A DNA stretch of 40,897 bases from Saprospira grandis DSM 2844 (GTDB lineage: Bacteria; Bacteroidota; Bacteroidia; Chitinophagales; Saprospiraceae), in assembly GCA_945888475.1 (NCBI GenBank), contig CAMDAB010000018.1, forward strand, positions 1-40,897, in the 5' to 3' direction. The notes under the pieces are model-generated. The model was not told the origin of the DNA. It saw nothing but the letters and a program-made list of their open reading frames with translations, and searched no databases. Position numbers and translations under genes: made by a program. Of the stretch, positions 18,067 through 25,926 are shown piece after piece (position 1 is the stretch's first letter; each line of letters begins with the position of its first letter).

Positions 18067-18092
18067 TCCCACTTTCTCCCACTTTTTCCCAC
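18067..18092 (-). promoter_or_regulatory. MraZ operator: three GTGGGA direct repeats
   Basis: The minus strand carries GTGGGA three times at an exact 10-base period (18092-18087, 18082-18077, 18072-18067), with A-rich spacers. The known E. coli MraZ site is a set of TGGGN direct repeats separated by 5 bases, which this matches. The site lies about 155 bases upstream of the mraZ start, which suggests autoregulation of the dcw cluster. Confidence 0.75.
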
Positions 18093-18200
18093 TAATTTTC
18101 CTTTTTTTTCAATTTTTTTTCATCCGACATAATTTTCCCGGCATCGAAATAGAAATTTCGAGCACTTATTTAGACAAATTCTTGACAACCAAAGTCTTAG

Positions 18201-18243
18201 AAAAAAAGAAAAAGGGCAGTATCTTGACCGAGATACTGCCCTT
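18201..18243 (-). terminator. Strong terminator after the XRE and coiled-coil genes
   Basis: AAGGGCAGTATCT (18212-18224) and AGATACTGCCCTT (18231-18243) form a perfect 13-bp stem with a 6-base loop. On the minus strand it is followed by a T-rich tract (from about 18213 down to 18201). It lies 130 bases past the stop of the coiled-coil gene, so that interval is transcribed but not translated. Confidence 0.85.
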
Positions 18244-18375
18244 GAGAGAGACCAATTTTTTCATTGTGGTTTTGAGACCATAAAAAGCTTATTTAAAGCT
18301 TGACGAGGAAGGGCGAGCTTTTCCCGCCCTGTCGCCATAGATGAGTCACAATTGTGTTTAAGAGAGAGACCACAA
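18244..18375 (-). ncRNA. Candidate structured 3' UTR or small RNA
   Basis: No ORF of note lies between the coiled-coil gene and its terminator, yet the sequence is rich in complementary segments. ATTGTGGT (18263-18270) pairs with ACCACAAT (18369-18376) and encloses the region. AGGGCG (18310-18315) pairs with CGCCCT (18325-18330), AAGCTT occurs twice (18285-18290, 18296-18301), and CACAATTGTG is a palindrome (18347-18356). GAGAGAGACC appears at both ends. Together with the 13-bp terminator stem this looks like a folded RNA. A 6S-like RNA or a regulatory UTR are possible; nothing in the sequence settles which. Confidence 0.35.
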
Positions 18376-18669
18376 TTAACACGCATCTTCCTGAATAGAT
18401 CCACGATGGATCTTCAATATAGTTGTTTCTTTACTTTTTACTTCATTTGCGGCACCTGTCAATTCTTCCAACTTGTCTATATACTGTTGTTGTATACTTG
18501 AAAGTTTTGATAGATATCCGATTTCCTTCTTAGCCTGATCTAGTGATTCTTTCAAAGCTTTCAATTGTTCTTCCAATCTGGCAGTATCCTCAACAGCTTC
18601 AGAGTACTTTTTGGCATAGCGCGAGGCTTGTTCAAGCGCCCAGACTATATCATTTTCTCTTCCTGCCAT
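18376..18669 (-). CDS. Small coiled-coil protein, unknown function
   Basis: 97 residues, no signal peptide. Heptad-like sequence runs through ALEQASRYAKKYSEAVEDTA and the following LEEQLKALKESLDQAKKEIG, so the protein is probably a helical bundle or coiled coil. It ends in EDAC, with the only Cys as the last residue. It starts 25 bases after the XRE-type regulator and shares its transcript. The regulator also ends in a coiled coil, so the two may interact. I do not recognise the family. Confidence 0.65.
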   Translation of the reverse strand: MAGRENDIVWALEQASRYAKKYSEAVEDTARLEEQLKALKESLDQAKKEIGYLSKLSSIQQQYIDKLEELTGAANEVKSKETTILKIHRGSIQEDAC

Positions 18670-18694
18670 TTATTTAACTTTGATAAGCAAAAAA

Positions 18695-19111
18695 TCAAGA
18701 TATTTTACGATTTATTTTCTGAGTTATTTCCAAATCACGTTGCAACATTGCTATTTGCTTTTGAAACATATCATTCATACTCTCCAATGCTTTAACCTGT
18801 CCTTTCAGCGCAGTAATTGTATCGTTCTTACTTTCCATTTGTTGCTTCAGCGCCTCCTGATACCTTTCATCTTTGAGTTCCGGTACAACCTGGTCTTTTT
18901 TCCAGATAGACCCTTCCCCCATCAACAACCACCTTTCATTCAACTCGGGATATTGATCTAAAATGGAGCAGATAATATTGGCAGAAGGATTAGTACCTCT
19001 GACTATTGATGCTATCGTAGATGGATTTTCACCGATTACTTCGGCGAATTTCCTTCTGGATATACCCAATGCCATACAGAGCACTTCTATTCTTTCACCT
19101 ATTTGCTGCAT
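18695..19111 (-). CDS. XRE-family transcriptional regulator with C-terminal coiled coil
   Basis: 138 residues. Residues 1-65 form a Cro/CI-type helix-turn-helix: IGERIEVLCMALGISRRKFA, then GENPSTIASIVRG as the recognition helix region, then SANIICSILDQYPELNERWL. The motif LNERWLLMGEGSIW is common in phage-type and Bacteroidota XRE regulators. From about residue 80 a Gln/Lys-rich coiled coil runs to the end. The minus strand has TAATTTTG (19171-19164) upstream as a good -7 element, but no TTG at the standard distance. It is divergent from rpoD. Its target is unknown. Confidence 0.8.
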   Translation of the reverse strand: MQQIGERIEVLCMALGISRRKFAEVIGENPSTIASIVRGTNPSANIICSILDQYPELNERWLLMGEGSIWKKDQVVPELKDERYQEALKQQMESKNDTITALKGQVKALESMNDMFQKQIAMLQRDLEITQKINRKIS

Positions 19112-19422
19112 TGTAAAATCGATATCTGAACAAAATCTTCACCAATTCGGACAGAATACAACACAAAATTAGACAAAATTTCACAACACAAAAATATTTC
19201 TGAATAAAATTTCACATTTTTTAAATCTTTTTTCATTCAAGTTGATGGATATCTTACACAGAGGCCATAAAATCAGTCGATTTTGCATTTACAAAAAAAT
19301 GAATTTCAATGATTTATGTTGTATTTTTTAACATCATGAAAAAAGTAAGAAAAAATCAGATTCGGCTGATTGAAAAATAGTACATTTTTTTTGAACAAAA
19401 AGCCCAAAAAAATACGTTTAAC
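19112..19422. other. Intergenic region between the XRE gene and the rpoD promoter
   Basis: No gene is visible in this AT-rich stretch. It holds the -7 element TAATTTTG for the XRE gene at 19171-19164 (minus). ACAAAATTxxACA-like words repeat at 19162-19186. Otherwise I see only poly-A and poly-T tracts. Confidence 0.5.
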
Positions 19423-19453
19423 TTGCAAACTGCCTTAAAAAGAACTAACTTTG
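19423..19453 (+). promoter_or_regulatory. Bacteroidota-type promoter of rpoD
   Basis: TTG (19423-19425), exactly 20 bases, then TAACTTTG (19446-19453), a full match to TTG-N20-TAnnTTTG. The leader would be about 80 bases. The primary sigma gene thus appears to be transcribed by the holoenzyme it encodes. Confidence 0.75.
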
Positions 19454-19538
19454 AGCCTCTATTATAATTTGGCCATAGTTTTGACCTGCTTTTGGCGTAC
19501 AAGACGATAACTGACATTTAAAAATTTAAAAAGTTTTT

Positions 19539-20411
19539 ATGAGACAACTAAAGATTACAAAGTCTATTACAAACCGGGAAAGCCAATCACTGGAAAAATA
19601 TCTCCAGGAAATCGGTAAGGTTGATTTGCTTACTCCGGAAGAAGAGGTTGATTTAGCAAAACGTATCAAAGCAGGCGATCAGATTGCACTCGAGCGATTA
19701 ACAAAAGCCAATCTGCGTTTTGTGGTTTCTGTAGCCAAACAATATCAAAATCAGGGCCTTTCTTTGAGTGACCTTATCAATGAAGGTAATCTTGGTCTTA
19801 TAAAAGCTGCCCAACGTTTCGATGAAACCCGTGGCTTTAAATTCATTTCTTATGCTGTATGGTGGATTCGTCAGTCAATCCTACAAGCATTGGCCGAACA
19901 GTCGCGTATTGTTCGTCTGCCGTTGAATAAAGTCGGATCGCTTAATAAAATAAACAAAGCTTTTTCTAAACTTGAACAGGAATTTGAACGTGAACCTTCT
20001 GCTGAAGAACTGGCTGAAGTACTGAATATTGCCTCTGAGGAAGTTGAAACCACCCTAGGTGTTGCTTCTCGCCACGTATCTATGGATGCTCCTTTCGTAG
20101 AGGGGGAAGACAACTCACTACTTGACGTACTCGAAAATAAAAATACACCAAAAACAGATGCAAGTCTTGAGTACATGGAATCGCTTCGTAACGAAATCGA
20201 ACGTTCTCTTTGTTCTCTGACCGAGCGTCAGCGCGATGTAATTAAGCTTTATTTTGGTATCGGCCACGAACATCCAATGTCATTGGAAGATATCGGCGAG
20301 AGATTTGGCCTCACCCGCGAGCGTGTGCGACAAATTAAAGATAAAGCTATTAATAAATTACGTACCTCCACTTCGAAGAGTAAATTGCTCAAAGCATATC
20401 TGGGAAGATAA
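19539..20411 (+). CDS. rpoD: Primary RNA polymerase sigma factor RpoD (sigma-70/SigA)
   Basis: 290 residues. It directs RNA polymerase to housekeeping promoters. Region 1.2 starts near residue 16 ([20 protein letters not shown]). Region 2 has [21 protein letters not shown] and the -7-recognising [19 protein letters not shown]. Region 3 follows IVRLPLNK. Region 4 ends in a helix-turn-helix ([20 protein letters not shown]). Region 1.1 is absent, as in other Bacteroidota primary sigma factors. It has a consensus promoter and its own terminator, so it is monocistronic. Confidence 0.97.
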   Translation: MRQLKITKSITNRESQSLEKYLQEIGKVDLLTPEEEVDLAKRIKAGDQIALERLTKANLRFVVSVAKQYQNQGLSLSDLINEGNLGLIKAAQRFDETRGFKFISYAVWWIRQSILQALAEQSRIVRLPLNKVGSLNKINKAFSKLEQEFEREPSAEELAEVLNIASEEVETTLGVASRHVSMDAPFVEGEDNSLLDVLENKNTPKTDASLEYMESLRNEIERSLCSLTERQRDVIKLYFGIGHEHPMSLEDIGERFGLTRERVRQIKDKAINKLRTSTSKSKLLKAYLGR

Positions 20412-20430
20412 TTTATACCTTATATATATG

Positions 20431-20467
20431 CCCGGTGAACATTCAACTGTCCGCCGGGTTTTTTATT
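20431..20467 (+). terminator. Terminator of rpoD
   Basis: CCCGGTG (20431-20437) pairs with CGCCGGG (20452-20458), with one G-T pair, and a run of six T follows. It lies 20 bases after the rpoD stop. Confidence 0.8.
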
Positions 20468-20500
20468 TATACCACATCGTGCTAAATTGAATCTGAACCA

Positions 20501-21193
20501 ATGCCCGGACCTAAAAAATATCCTTCCAACAAAACTATAGCCAAAGAAGTTGTCAAAACCTTGGAGTCTTTGTATCCTGAAACACCAATTCCGCTTCAAC
20601 ACGAAGATGCTTATACACTTCTGATTGCAGTTTTACTATCGGCACAATGTACAGATGAACGGGTAAACAAGGTGACACCACTGCTTTTTGCAAAAGCCAA
20701 TAACCCAACGGACATGATCAAATTGGATGTCAAAGAGATTGAATCCATCATCCGACCCTGTGGCCTTTCGCCCCGAAAATCGCAGGCAATATCTGAATTG
20801 TCGAAAATATTACTCGAAAAACACAATGGTCAGGTTCCCGAATCTTTCGAAGCACTTGAAGAACTTCCTGGCGTTGGGCATAAAACGGCTTCGGTAGTTA
20901 TGTCACAGGCTTTTGGGCATCCAGCATTCCCGGTCGATACACACATACACAGGCTGGCTTGGCGCTGGCAACTAAGCGAAGCAAAAAATGTGGAACAGAC
21001 AGAGCGGGATCTTAAGTCGCTGTTTTCAAAAAAACTATGGAATAAGCTGCACTTGCAAATTATCTTTTTTGGTCGTGAATATTGTTCGGCGAGGCAACAC
21101 AACCCATACTCCTGCCCTATTTGCAGCCGTTACGGACATCCGGAGCTCTTTGAACAAGAGGATGCTAAATCGAGCAAAAAAAATAAAAAGTGA
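20501..21193 (+). CDS. nth: Endonuclease III (DNA glycosylase/AP lyase)
   Basis: 230 residues. Nth removes oxidised pyrimidines and nicks the abasic site in base excision repair. The helix-hairpin-helix ELPGVGHKTA is at 121-130 with catalytic Lys128, and catalytic Asp146 is in VDTHIHR. The usual C-terminal 4Fe-4S ligand set (C-x6-C-x2-C-x5-C) is incomplete: Cys195, Cys205 and Cys208 are present with nine residues between the first two, and no fourth Cys follows. The cluster is probably missing or altered. A Lys-rich tail ends the protein. It stops next to the convergent ATPase gene. Confidence 0.95.
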   Translation: MPGPKKYPSNKTIAKEVVKTLESLYPETPIPLQHEDAYTLLIAVLLSAQCTDERVNKVTPLLFAKANNPTDMIKLDVKEIESIIRPCGLSPRKSQAISELSKILLEKHNGQVPESFEALEELPGVGHKTASVVMSQAFGHPAFPVDTHIHRLAWRWQLSEAKNVEQTERDLKSLFSKKLWNKLHLQIIFFGREYCSARQHNPYSCPICSRYGHPELFEQEDAKSSKKNKK

Positions 21194-21194
21194 T

Positions 21195-22652
21195 TTAAAA
21201 ATTCAACCACTCCGATTTTTGTTTTAAGGTTATATCCCCAATATTATAGGCATAAAGCGCAGCAGGAACAAAACTGAGATTCACGTCATTGTGTGTTCTA
21301 TTTCCCCATTCACTGATAGTAGTTACCAGTGCAGCTTTTAGCTGATTCTGTGTACAAAAAAAGGTTAGGCTTGATAGTTCACTGACCTTTTCAATGTAAC
21401 GGTTCGACCATTTTACTTCCACGCACCATTTAGGTTTAAAGAATTTATGGTCAATCAACACAATGTCTACTTCACCTTCCGATCTGCCCATTTTCCAGCT
21501 GGCATATTTCAAATCAAGCTGTTCGCGGTGCATCCATTGTGAGAAGATTGCAGTTTCTACCATATTTCCTGCATCATTATCGATTGGCTGTACAGGTGAA
21601 AACATTGCTGTTCGCAAAGATGGATTGGTGAGATAAACTTTAAAAGCCGTTACTCTTTTGAAACCTTTAGCATTTTCATCTACTTTATGAATCACCTTTA
21701 TTAGAAAAGCTGCTTCGAGATATTCAAGGTATTTTTTTATAGTATCTTTTTGTACGGCACTTTCCTTACATATTTTTTCAAAAGAAAATTCTCTGCCAGT
21801 ATTATAAGCCAGGTAGCTAAAAAAACGATTTAGTTCCTGTATGTCTCTGATACCATACAAACTCGGCAAATCTCTAAGTAATACCTTATCGACGATATCA
21901 CTTTTAACGTATCTACCCATATCCGATTGAATCTTTTCTGAAAATACAACCTCAGGGTAACCTCCATAATTAAGGTATTGAAAAAATTCTTTATTTAGCT
22001 CATTGATATCATGGCTATTAAAGAAAGGTATTTCTGTAGAATTATAAATTACTTTTCCGTTCTGCACCAAATTATCAAGTCCTTTCAAATGTATGTATTC
22101 ATGAAAAGTAAGTGGAGGAAGCATAAAATTTGTAAAACGCCCCGCGCCACTTTCGCCACTCTGCATTTTCAGAGCTGCTGCAGCAGAACCCGATACTATA
22201 AATTTTGTATTGGGATACCTGTCTACCAATGACTTTAACTGACGTTCCCAATCTTTCAGGTATTGTATCTCATCAAAAAAAACATAGAAACCATTCAGAT
22301 GCTCTTTTTTTACTGCAGTTAATGCTAAATCGAGCATATCTTCCAATCCAAGATTTATATATATTGGATTATCTATTCCTATAAAGCATATTTTTTTAGG
22401 GTCATAGGCCTTTTCTATTAGTCTGTCTATTGCATGAAACATTAATACTGTTTTTCCCACTCGTCTAGGGCCCATCAATACTATTGCTCTTTTAACTGAT
22501 GTATCTTCTACAAATGGATAAAATATTTCGAAATACAATCGTTTCCTCATGATTTTATACGATTGTTCGATTGAAGCATTTAACCACCATGGGTTTTCAT
22601 ACCGTAATCTTTCGAGGCGCTTTTCTATTGGTATTCCGCTATATACAGCCAT
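21195..22652 (-). CDS. AAA_14/DUF4143 ATPase with PD-(D/E)XK-like C-terminus
   Basis: 485 residues. It belongs to a widespread family of ATP-binding proteins of unknown role, often found near mobile or variable DNA. Walker A is GPRRVGKT (61-68) and Walker B FYVFFDEIQYL (about 122-132). An arginine-finger/sensor region follows (KFIVSGSAA). The DUF4143 part includes LLRDLPSLYGIRDIQEL, where ATPases of this type carry a winged-helix segment. Near the end, GEVDIVLIDHKF and CVEVKWS have the spacing of a PD-(D/E)XK nuclease-fold core. It overlaps nothing, is convergent with nth, and is preceded by a hairpin-rich repeat array at 22674-22947. Confidence 0.9.
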   Translation of the reverse strand: MAVYSGIPIEKRLERLRYENPWWLNASIEQSYKIMRKRLYFEIFYPFVEDTSVKRAIVLMGPRRVGKTVLMFHAIDRLIEKAYDPKKICFIGIDNPIYINLGLEDMLDLALTAVKKEHLNGFYVFFDEIQYLKDWERQLKSLVDRYPNTKFIVSGSAAAALKMQSGESGAGRFTNFMLPPLTFHEYIHLKGLDNLVQNGKVIYNSTEIPFFNSHDINELNKEFFQYLNYGGYPEVVFSEKIQSDMGRYVKSDIVDKVLLRDLPSLYGIRDIQELNRFFSYLAYNTGREFSFEKICKESAVQKDTIKKYLEYLEAAFLIKVIHKVDENAKGFKRVTAFKVYLTNPSLRTAMFSPVQPIDNDAGNMVETAIFSQWMHREQLDLKYASWKMGRSEGEVDIVLIDHKFFKPKWCVEVKWSNRYIEKVSELSSLTFFCTQNQLKAALVTTISEWGNRTHNDVNLSFVPAALYAYNIGDITLKQKSEWLNF

Positions 22653-22673
22653 AGTTCTTACTGATTTGATTAA

Positions 22674-22947
22674 ATAAGCGTTTATTTTATGATAAAAGCT
22701 CTTATTTCTACATTTTTGTAATTTTAAGCAGATTCTTTTCTGCTTATTCTTACAACAAAAATAAGTGTTTATTTTAGAATAAAATCTCTTATTCCTACAT
22801 TTTTGTAATTTTAAGCAGATTTTTTTCTGCTTATTCTTACAGCTAAAATAAGACGCTCTAAAATAGAAAATCCTCTTATTTTGACAAATATGTCAAAATA
22901 AGAGGATTTAAAACTGCTTATTTTTACGTTTTTGTTAAAATAAGCAG
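22674..22947. repeat. Tandem 87-bp repeats and hairpin array upstream of the DUF4143 ATPase
   Basis: Units begin with ATAAG at 22674, 22761 and 22848, an exact 87-base period. The first two are nearly identical, and the third has diverged into new palindromes. Four hairpins are visible: TAAGCAGA/TCTGCTTA at 22725-22746 and at 22812-22833, a 19-bp perfect stem with a 4-base loop (22868-22886, 22891-22909), and CTGCTTATTTT/AAAATAAGCAG (22914-22947). The word CTGCTTATTyTTAC occurs three times, and a variant reaches the pepT stop. This fills the ATPase-pepT gap and may affect expression of either gene. Confidence 0.85.
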
Positions 22948-22973
22948 AAATCGAATTTAAAAACAGTTTATTT

Positions 22974-24200
22974 TTACAACTTTGCCAGGTTCTCGGCAAT
23001 TTTCACAATAACTTTTGTGGCCAATTCCATAACCTCCAATGAGACATATTCATAACGTCCGTGAAAATTCATACCTCCGGCAAAAATATTAGGACAAGGA
23101 AGGTCCATGTAAGATAGTCTCGACCCGTCGGTGCCACCTCTGATAGGTTTTACTATCGGTTTTATACCAAGCTCAAGCATAGCTTTATTTGCCAGTTCTA
23201 CGATATGCATCACAGGTTCTACTTTTTCACGCATATTATAGTATTGATCTTTTATATCGGCAGAAAAGGCACCTTTGTATTTTTGATTAAAGAGTTCAAC
23301 CTGTTCAACAAAGAACTTTTTTCGTACTTCGAATTTTTCTTTATCATGGTCGCGAATGATATACATAAGCTCGGCAGCATCTACTGTAGCTTTCATGTTG
23401 TTGAGGTGATAAAATCCTTCGTATCCCGCTGTTTTTTCAGGAACCTCAGCCAATGGCATATTGCGTATAAAGTCGGCAGCCAATGAATTGGCATTGATCA
23501 TTTTATCTTTTGCATAGCCGGGGTGTACACTTTTACCCTGAACTTTTACGAGTGCATAGGCGGCATTGAAATTCTCATATTCAAGTTCGCCGAGTGAAGA
23601 TCCATCCATGGTGTAGGCCCATTCTGCTCCGAATTTTGCAACATCGAACAAATCGGCACCGCGGCCTACTTCCTCATCTGGAGTAAAGCAGATGCGAATG
23701 GTGCCATGTTTGATCTCCGAATGAGCAAGCAGGTATTCCATGGCTGAAACTATTTCAGTGACTCCAGCCTTATCGTCGGCGCCAAGCAAAGTTGTGCCAT
23801 CGGTTGTGATAAGTGTGTGCCCTTTAACGTCGGCCAATTCGGGAAATTCAATCGGGCGAAGCACTATATTATGTTCAGCATTTAACTGCAGTTCTCCACC
23901 ATGATAATTTTCCCAAATTTTTGGGTTTACTTTATCTGCCTTAAAATCGGGCGAGGTATCAATATGTGCTACAAAACCGATGACAGGTACCTTTTTGTCG
24001 ATATTAGAAGGCAGGGTAGCCATTATATAACAATGTTCGTCGATTGTCACATCAGAAAGACCGATACGATTCAGTTCTTCAACTATTTGATTGGCCAAAA
24101 TCCATTGTTTATCGGTACTTGGAATTTTATCAATGCCAAATTCAGACATGGTATCAACCTTAACATAGCGTAAAAAACGCTCAAGAATATTCTGTTTCAT
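22974..24200 (-). CDS. pepT: Peptidase T (tripeptide aminopeptidase)
   Basis: 408 residues from the chosen start, the same length as E. coli PepT. It is a cytosolic M20 zinc peptidase that releases the N-terminal residue of tripeptides. Metal-site motifs are GFVAHIDTSPD, TDGTTLLGADDKAG and CFTPDEEVGRGAD; DSRLSYMDLPCPNIFAG-type sequence near the C-terminus (GGTDGSRLSYMDLPCPN) completes the site. An ATG at 24224 would add eight residues, but MKQNILERFLRYVKVDT matches the family start. The stop lies inside the repeat word that ends the array at 22674-22947. Confidence 0.95.
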   Translation of the reverse strand: MKQNILERFLRYVKVDTMSEFGIDKIPSTDKQWILANQIVEELNRIGLSDVTIDEHCYIMATLPSNIDKKVPVIGFVAHIDTSPDFKADKVNPKIWENYHGGELQLNAEHNIVLRPIEFPELADVKGHTLITTDGTTLLGADDKAGVTEIVSAMEYLLAHSEIKHGTIRICFTPDEEVGRGADLFDVAKFGAEWAYTMDGSSLGELEYENFNAAYALVKVQGKSVHPGYAKDKMINANSLAADFIRNMPLAEVPEKTAGYEGFYHLNNMKATVDAAELMYIIRDHDKEKFEVRKKFFVEQVELFNQKYKGAFSADIKDQYYNMREKVEPVMHIVELANKAMLELGIKPIVKPIRGGTDGSRLSYMDLPCPNIFAGGMNFHGRYEYVSLEVMELATKVIVKIAENLAKL

Positions 24201-24285
24201 TTGATTTATAATTTTGATGTTCAAATTGTAAAATACCGCGAAAGTTAGCTATTTTTTATAACTTTGAAAAAATATTTAGTACCGG

Positions 24286-24445
24286 ATGGAAATTGAAGTA
24301 CAGCTCAATTTGGTAAAAAAAGTAGAAAGTACGCTAAACAGAAAACAGGTTTATCGAAAAGCGCTGGACATGGATGCATAATGTAACTTATGAAAGAGCC
24401 CTGATAAAATATGCGCAACAAAAAAATAACCAAGCTCTGGTATAA
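24286..24445 (+). pseudogene. Possible frameshifted small ORF
   Basis: A perfect -7 element TAACTTTG (24259-24266) is followed at 24286 by an ATG opening a 31-codon frame (MEIEVQLNLVKKVESTLNRK) that stops at 24381. A second frame continues with protein-like sequence (RFIEKRWTWMHNVTYERALI) to a stop at 24443-24445. One frameshift near 24345 would join them into a protein of about 52 residues. The aromatic-rich second part looks coding, but the stretch is short and no TTG lies 20 bases before the -7 element. Low confidence. Confidence 0.25.
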
Positions 24446-24489
24446 TAAAGATAATACTAAACTATTTTTGCCATTAAATTGAAATTATT

Positions 24490-25017
24490 ATGCAAAAAAA
24501 ATCAATGGATGAGCTTGAACGGTTGAACAGCGAAGCGTTTAAGCATATAAAAAAAACACCTCTGGTACTTTTGCTCGACAATGTACGTTCGGCACTGAAT
24601 GTGGGCTCGGCATTCCGTACTGCCGATGCTTTTGCGCTACATGCAATAGCGCTATGCGGCATCAGCGCACAACCACCACATCGAGAAATCCTTAAAACAG
24701 CGCTTGGAGCAGATCAGACCGTCGATTGGATTTATTTTGCCGATACGATAGCTGCTGTTCAGCATTACAGGGAGCATGGCTACCAGATCTGTGCGGTAGA
24801 ACAAGCCGAAGGTAGTATTTCACTGCAGAATTTTGTTTGGGGTGAAAAGTCTATCTGTATTATTTTCGGCAATGAGGTTGACGGTGTATCGGACGAAGTG
24901 ATGAAAATATCAGATGCTTGTATCGAAATCCCACAGTTCGGCACTAAACATTCGCTGAATATTTCCGTAAGTATGGGAATCGTAATTTGGGAATTGTTCA
25001 GAAAACTCAAACTTTAA
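24490..25017 (+). CDS. SpoU/TrmH-family RNA 2'-O-methyltransferase
   Basis: 175 residues. SPOUT-class SAM-dependent methyltransferases of this family modify ribose 2'-OH in tRNA or rRNA. The three family motifs are visible: motif 1 NVRSALNVGSAFRTAD (31-46), motif 2 IIFGNEVDGVSDEV (about 125-137) and motif 3 EIPQFGTKHSLNISVSMGI (about 146-164). The knotted C-terminus is complete and there is no extra RNA-binding domain, as in TrmL/TrmH-like single-domain members. The substrate cannot be told from sequence. A TATTTTTG element (24463-24470) lies 20 bases before the start. Confidence 0.92.
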   Translation: MQKKSMDELERLNSEAFKHIKKTPLVLLLDNVRSALNVGSAFRTADAFALHAIALCGISAQPPHREILKTALGADQTVDWIYFADTIAAVQHYREHGYQICAVEQAEGSISLQNFVWGEKSICIIFGNEVDGVSDEVMKISDACIEIPQFGTKHSLNISVSMGIVIWELFRKLKL

Positions 25018-25043
25018 AAATATTTTACATAATTGAATTAAAA

Positions 25044-25074
25044 TTGTAAAAACTGAATTAATAAATTACTTTTG
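25044..25074 (+). promoter_or_regulatory. Bacteroidota-type promoter of the DUF2795 gene
   Basis: TTG (25044-25046), 20 bases, then TACTTTTG (25067-25074), a full consensus match. The leader before the ATG at 25137 would be about 55 bases. Confidence 0.7.
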
Positions 25075-25136
25075 CAGGCTTAATGTAAGCAGACTTTATT
25101 ATTAAATTATTTTTCAACCATAAAAAAAGAACGGTT

Positions 25137-25358
25137 ATGTACTGGACTTTGGAACTCGCATCATACCTTCAGGATGCACCCTGGCCCGCTACTCGGGACG
25201 AGTTGATTGATTTTGCTATCCGTTCGGGTTCTCCGATTGAGGTAATTGAAAATCTTCAGGGACTCGATGATGAAGACGAACTCTACGAAGGCATCGAAGA
25301 TATTTGGGATGACTATCCTACCAAAGGTGACTTCATGTTCAATGATGAAGAATACTAA
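25137..25358 (+). CDS. DUF2795 small acidic protein
   Basis: 73 residues. MYWTLELASYLQDAPWPATR and RDELIDFAIRSGSPIEVIEN match the DUF2795 pattern seen in small Bacteroidota proteins. The C-terminal third is very acidic (DDEDELYEGIEDIWDDYP). No signal or membrane segment is present. A consensus promoter and a terminator frame it, so it is expressed alone, probably strongly. The role is unknown. Confidence 0.88.
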   Translation: MYWTLELASYLQDAPWPATRDELIDFAIRSGSPIEVIENLQGLDDEDELYEGIEDIWDDYPTKGDFMFNDEEY

Positions 25359-25370
25359 TTCGATAAAAAC

Positions 25371-25395
25371 AGCAGCTCAAAAGGCTGCTTTTTTA
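25371..25395 (+). terminator. Terminator of the DUF2795 gene
   Basis: AGCAGC (25371-25376) and GCTGCT (25384-25389) form a 6-bp stem with a 7-base loop, followed by a T-run to 25394. Confidence 0.75.
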
Positions 25396-25452
25396 TTTTA
25401 AAAATGCTTCAATTATTGATAAATTGCCAACTCATTTACAAAACCGAAAACT

Positions 25453-25926
25453 ATGGGATTATTCAATAAGCGCAAAAAATTTATTTTTAGCCCTGAAGAA
25501 GAGTCAGAAATTGTAAAGGCTATTGATAGCGCCGAGTATCAGACATCGGGCGAAATTAGAGTTCACGTAGAAGCAGTTTGTAAGGGCGACAGCTTTGAAC
25601 GCGCTACTGAACTGTTTAAAGAGTTGGGCATGTACCGCACCCAACTGCATAATGCTGTTTTGTTTTACATTGCTTACGAATCGCATAAATTTGCAATTCT
25701 TGCAGATAAAGGTATCAATGATGTTGTACCTGAAACTTTTTGGGAAGAACTGAAGAATATGCTTGCCGATCACTTTAAAAAGTCTGAATTTTTAAACGGG
25801 TTGAAAGAAGCAATAAGACTAAGCGGGGAACAATTGAAACAACATTTTCCACATGCTGGTGAAGATGATTGTAATGAATTACAGAACGAACTTTCTAAAA
25901 TTTTAAAAAAAACTACTTTTAGTTAA
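25453..25926 (+). CDS. TPM-domain protein (cytosolic, no membrane tail)
   Basis: 157 residues. The segment from SPEEESEIVKAIDSAEYQTS through GEIRVHVEAVCKGD to FAILADKGINDVVPETFWEEL has the TPM fold pattern. In other proteins the domain has been linked to membrane quality control and phosphatase-like activity. Here there is no signal peptide or membrane helix; the C-terminal part (FLNGLKEAIRLSGEQLKQHF) closes the domain. No own promoter is clear. It follows the DUF2795 terminator. Confidence 0.82.
   Translation: MGLFNKRKKFIFSPEEESEIVKAIDSAEYQTSGEIRVHVEAVCKGDSFERATELFKELGMYRTQLHNAVLFYIAYESHKFAILADKGINDVVPETFWEELKNMLADHFKKSEFLNGLKEAIRLSGEQLKQHFPHAGEDDCNELQNELSKILKKTTFS

Noticed and set aside
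18376-19111. Prophage or toxin-antitoxin remnant
   Set aside because: An XRE-type regulator alone is not enough; no integrase, structural phage gene or toxin-like partner is nearby.
19463-19471. TATAATTTG as the rpoD -7 element
   Set aside because: It has a three-base spacer and no TTG at the right distance, whereas TAACTTTG at 19446-19453 fits exactly.
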